Assembly (NCBI GenBank): GCA_934630385.1
Contig: CAKTWE010000087.1
Location: 1 to 6,722, forward strand
Direction: 5' to 3'
From: an uncultured Collinsella sp.
GTDB taxonomy: Bacteria; Actinomycetota; Coriobacteriia; Coriobacteriales; Coriobacteriaceae
Length of the DNA stretch: 6,722 nt
Below, piece after piece: positions 5,547 through 6,722 of the stretch. Under the pieces are notes generated by a model. That model was not told where the DNA came from, made no database searches, and saw only the letters and a program-made list of their open reading frames with translations. How positions within the stretch are numbered: the first letter of the stretch is position 1; every line of letters starts with the position of its first letter. Both the position numbers and the translations under genes were made by a program.

Positions 5547-5628
5547 GCAGGCTCCCAGCAACGCATTACGTAAACAACCGTATATCTTACCGCAGGCTTA
5601 CCGAGTTCAAGAAACCACCTGATACTGG
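5547..5628 (-). promoter_or_regulatory. Intergenic region with possible glycosyltransferase promoter
   Basis: An 82-nt gap between rluD and the glycosyltransferase gene. TTGAAC (5605-5610) resembles a -35 hexamer. TAAGAT (5584-5589) lies 15 nt downstream, a short spacing; CGTAAT (5565-5570) is another -10 candidate further on. No terminator for rluD is visible, so read-through from rluD is also possible. A direct repeat lies within the promoter area (separate entry). Confidence 0.3.
5586..5603 (-). repeat. Direct repeat CGGTAAG-N4-CGGTAAG upstream of the glycosyltransferase
   Basis: Two identical 7-mers, CGGTAAG on the minus strand (5597-5603 and 5586-5592), are separated by 4 nt, giving an 11-bp period of one helical turn. 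They end 40 nt before the glycosyltransferase ATG. This 7+4+7 geometry is that of direct-repeat sites bound by OmpR/PhoB-type response regulators. The bases themselves do not match the Pho box, and a chance repeat is possible. Confidence 0.4.
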
Positions 5629-6642
5629 CTAAGCTTCGAGCAGACCGAGCTGCGGGACGATTTCGTCACCGGCAGCAGTGCGGCCGAGCGAACGCGGGGC
5701 AAGATCATCCAGAACCGCCGCAAGGTCCCACGGCAGCTCGTCACGGCACTCAATACGCTCCCCCGTCACGGGATGGTCGAACGCCACACGCCAGGAATGG
5801 AGGAACTGCCTGGTCAGGCCCTGATCGGCGCGCGCATCACACTTACCGTAGAGCGGATCGCCCACGCAGGCATGGTTGATATGGCGCATGTGCACACGAA
5901 TCTGGTGCGTGCGACCCGTAAACAAGTGGCATTCCACAAGCGTATAGCCGTCGTCAAAGCGCGTGGAATCAAAGCGCTCGAGCACCTTAAAGGTCGTAAT
6001 GGCCTGACGCGCAAAAGGATCGTCGGACACCGCCATCTTGACGCGATCACGCGTGGAGCGAGCGATACCAGTGTTAATGGTTCCCTCCTCCATGGCGATG
6101 TGACCGTGAACAAGCGTGATATAGCGACGATCGAGCGTACGCGTGCGGATGAGATTTTGGAGCGCGCGCTGGGTGTCGTCATCTTTTGCCGCGAGCATGA
6201 GGCCCGAGGTATCCCGATCCAGACGGTGCACGATACCGGGACGGTCCTCGCCCTGCACGGTGCCCAGATGGTCGATACCGCAGTGGTAGACCAGGGCGTT
6301 CGCAAGCGTACCGCTCTCGTGGCCGTGAGCAGGATGACACACGAGACCCCGCTGCTTGGAGAGCACAATGAGGTAGTCGTCCTCGTAGCGAATGTCGAGC
6401 GGGATGGCCTCGGGAATCACGTCGGTCGGGTCGTGCGGCTCGGGCAGGTCGACCGAAATGCGGTCGCCGGCTCGCACGGCATACTTTTTGGACAGGCAGG
6501 TCTCGCCATTGACACATACGGCACCGCCCTCAATCAGATGCGCGCAGGCAGAACGCGTAGGGCAGCCGTCATTGGCGCCCAGATAGGCGTCAAGACGCTG
6601 ACCAGCAGCATCATCGGCAACAAGGATATGGATGTCGGCCAT
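5629..6642 (-). CDS. rluD: RluA/RluD-family 23S rRNA pseudouridine synthase
   Basis: A 337-aa pseudouridine synthase of the RluA family, which isomerises uridines in structured RNA; RluD-type members act on helix 69 of 23S rRNA. An N-terminal S4 RNA-binding domain runs from about 13 to 65 (GQRLDAYL, 14-21; GGAVCVNGE, 39-47). The catalytic domain follows with DDYLIVLSKQRGLVCHPA (88-105), the signature HRLDRDTSG (139-147) with catalytic D142, and GRTHQIRVHM (243-252), then GDPLYG (261-266). A tail of about 25 residues after the conserved domain (PRSLGRTAAGDEIVPQL) makes it slightly longer than usual. The ATG at 6642 overlaps the TAA of the upstream gene by one base (TAATG); AAAGGA (6653-6658) is 10 nt upstream, a rather long spacing, so termination-reinitiation may help. 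The family is certain; RluD rather than another RluA paralogue is inferred from the S4 domain and from lspA-rluD gene order known in many bacteria. Confidence 0.93.
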   Translation of the reverse strand: MADIHILVADDAAGQRLDAYLGANDGCPTRSACAHLIEGGAVCVNGETCLSKKYAVRAGDRISVDLPEPHDPTDVIPEAIPLDIRYEDDYLIVLSKQRGLVCHPAHGHESGTLANALVYHCGIDHLGTVQGEDRPGIVHRLDRDTSGLMLAAKDDDTQRALQNLIRTRTLDRRYITLVHGHIAMEEGTINTGIARSTRDRVKMAVSDDPFARQAITTFKVLERFDSTRFDDGYTLVECHLFTGRTHQIRVHMRHINHACVGDPLYGKCDARADQGLTRQFLHSWRVAFDHPVTGERIECRDELPWDLAAVLDDLAPRSLGRTAAGDEIVPQLGLLEA

Positions 6643-6722
6643 TAGCGCTCATTCCTTTCGCGAATCTTGCGGGCACGCTCCCCACGCTGCTTGGCTTTGC
6701 GCTTGGCGCGGGCCTCGTCGCG
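6642..6722 (-). CDS. C-terminal end of an upstream gene with a highly basic tail (possibly lspA)
   Basis: An open frame enters from the right edge and ends with TAA at 6642-6644, giving 26 residues: RDEARAKRKAKQRGERARK followed by IRERNER. Fourteen of 26 are Lys or Arg, with Ala/Glu between, suggesting a helical, charged cytoplasmic or RNA-binding tail. Its stop shares one base with the ATG of the pseudouridine synthase (TAATG), the usual sign of an operon. Signal peptidase II (lspA) commonly precedes rluD in bacteria, so an LspA with a basic cytoplasmic extension is the leading guess, but no catalytic part is inside the window and the identity is unproven. Confidence 0.65.
   Translation of the reverse strand, partial: RDEARAKRKAKQRGERARKIRERNER

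Noticed and set aside
5547..5561. TTG start at 5561 for the glycosyltransferase
   Set aside because: The GGGAG ribosome binding site at 5552-5556 would lie inside the coding sequence; the ATG at 5546 is correctly spaced from it.
5773..6645. 290-codon open frame on the plus strand
   Set aside because: Codon-aligned antisense of the pseudouridine synthase gene; no domain or plausible start context.
1..6722. Defence island, prophage, CRISPR, insertion sequence or RNA gene
   Set aside because: No transposase, integrase, repeat array, tRNA-like cloverleaf or rRNA segment was seen. The genes are housekeeping or widespread families, and the only defence-linked idea (dGTPase) has no supporting neighbours.

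Overview
The window is about 6.7 kb of compact, moderately GC-rich bacterial chromosome. Every gene I can support lies on the minus strand, so transcription runs from high to low coordinates. Shine-Dalgarno sequences are strong (AAGGAGGT, AAGGAG, GGGAGG, GAGGAG). TTA, CTA and TCA codons are scarce enough to leave long open frames antisense to every large gene. Gene content and protein style suggest a high-GC Gram-positive, most likely class Coriobacteriia (Collinsella-like). That placement is an inference from protein character, not a database match.

Layout in the direction of transcription: (1) the last 26 codons of an upstream gene with a very basic tail (6642-6722); (2) an RluA/RluD-type 23S rRNA pseudouridine synthase overlapping it by one base (5629-6642); (3) an 82-nt gap with a possible promoter and an 11-bp-period direct repeat; (4) a membrane-embedded family 2 glycosyltransferase of the processive D,D,D,QxxRW type (4251-5546); (5) a perfect 16-bp hairpin with a T-tract, acting as a terminator (4201-4242); (6) a short A24 prepilin peptidase (3747-4169); (7) a dGTPase-family HD phosphohydrolase (2468-3715); (8) the AAA+ fork-maintenance ATPase RarA (1058-2422); (9) a DUF948-type single-pass membrane protein (372-962); (10) a small RsbW-like protein that appears to have lost its ATP-binding residues (2-379), overlapping the previous gene by 8 nt.

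The terminator splits the window in two. Upstream are an rRNA modification gene and an envelope polysaccharide-type glycosyltransferase. Downstream is a closely spaced run of prepilin peptidase, dGTPase, RarA, DUF948 protein and RsbW-like protein (gaps of 31, 45 and 95 nt, then an overlap). dGTPase and RarA both touch DNA replication (dNTP pool and stalled forks). The DUF948/RsbW-like pair looks translationally coupled and may be a small envelope or stress-signalling unit.

There is no tRNA, rRNA, CRISPR array, insertion sequence or phage gene here. No intergenic stretch exceeds 100 nt. Most of the window is ordinary housekeeping DNA. The points most worth a second look are the degenerate RsbW-like protein and its DUF948 partner, the terminator whose loop carries a REP-like GGTGCCTGTCCCC motif, the unexplained transcription start of the prepilin peptidase, and the 7+4+7 direct repeat before the glycosyltransferase.
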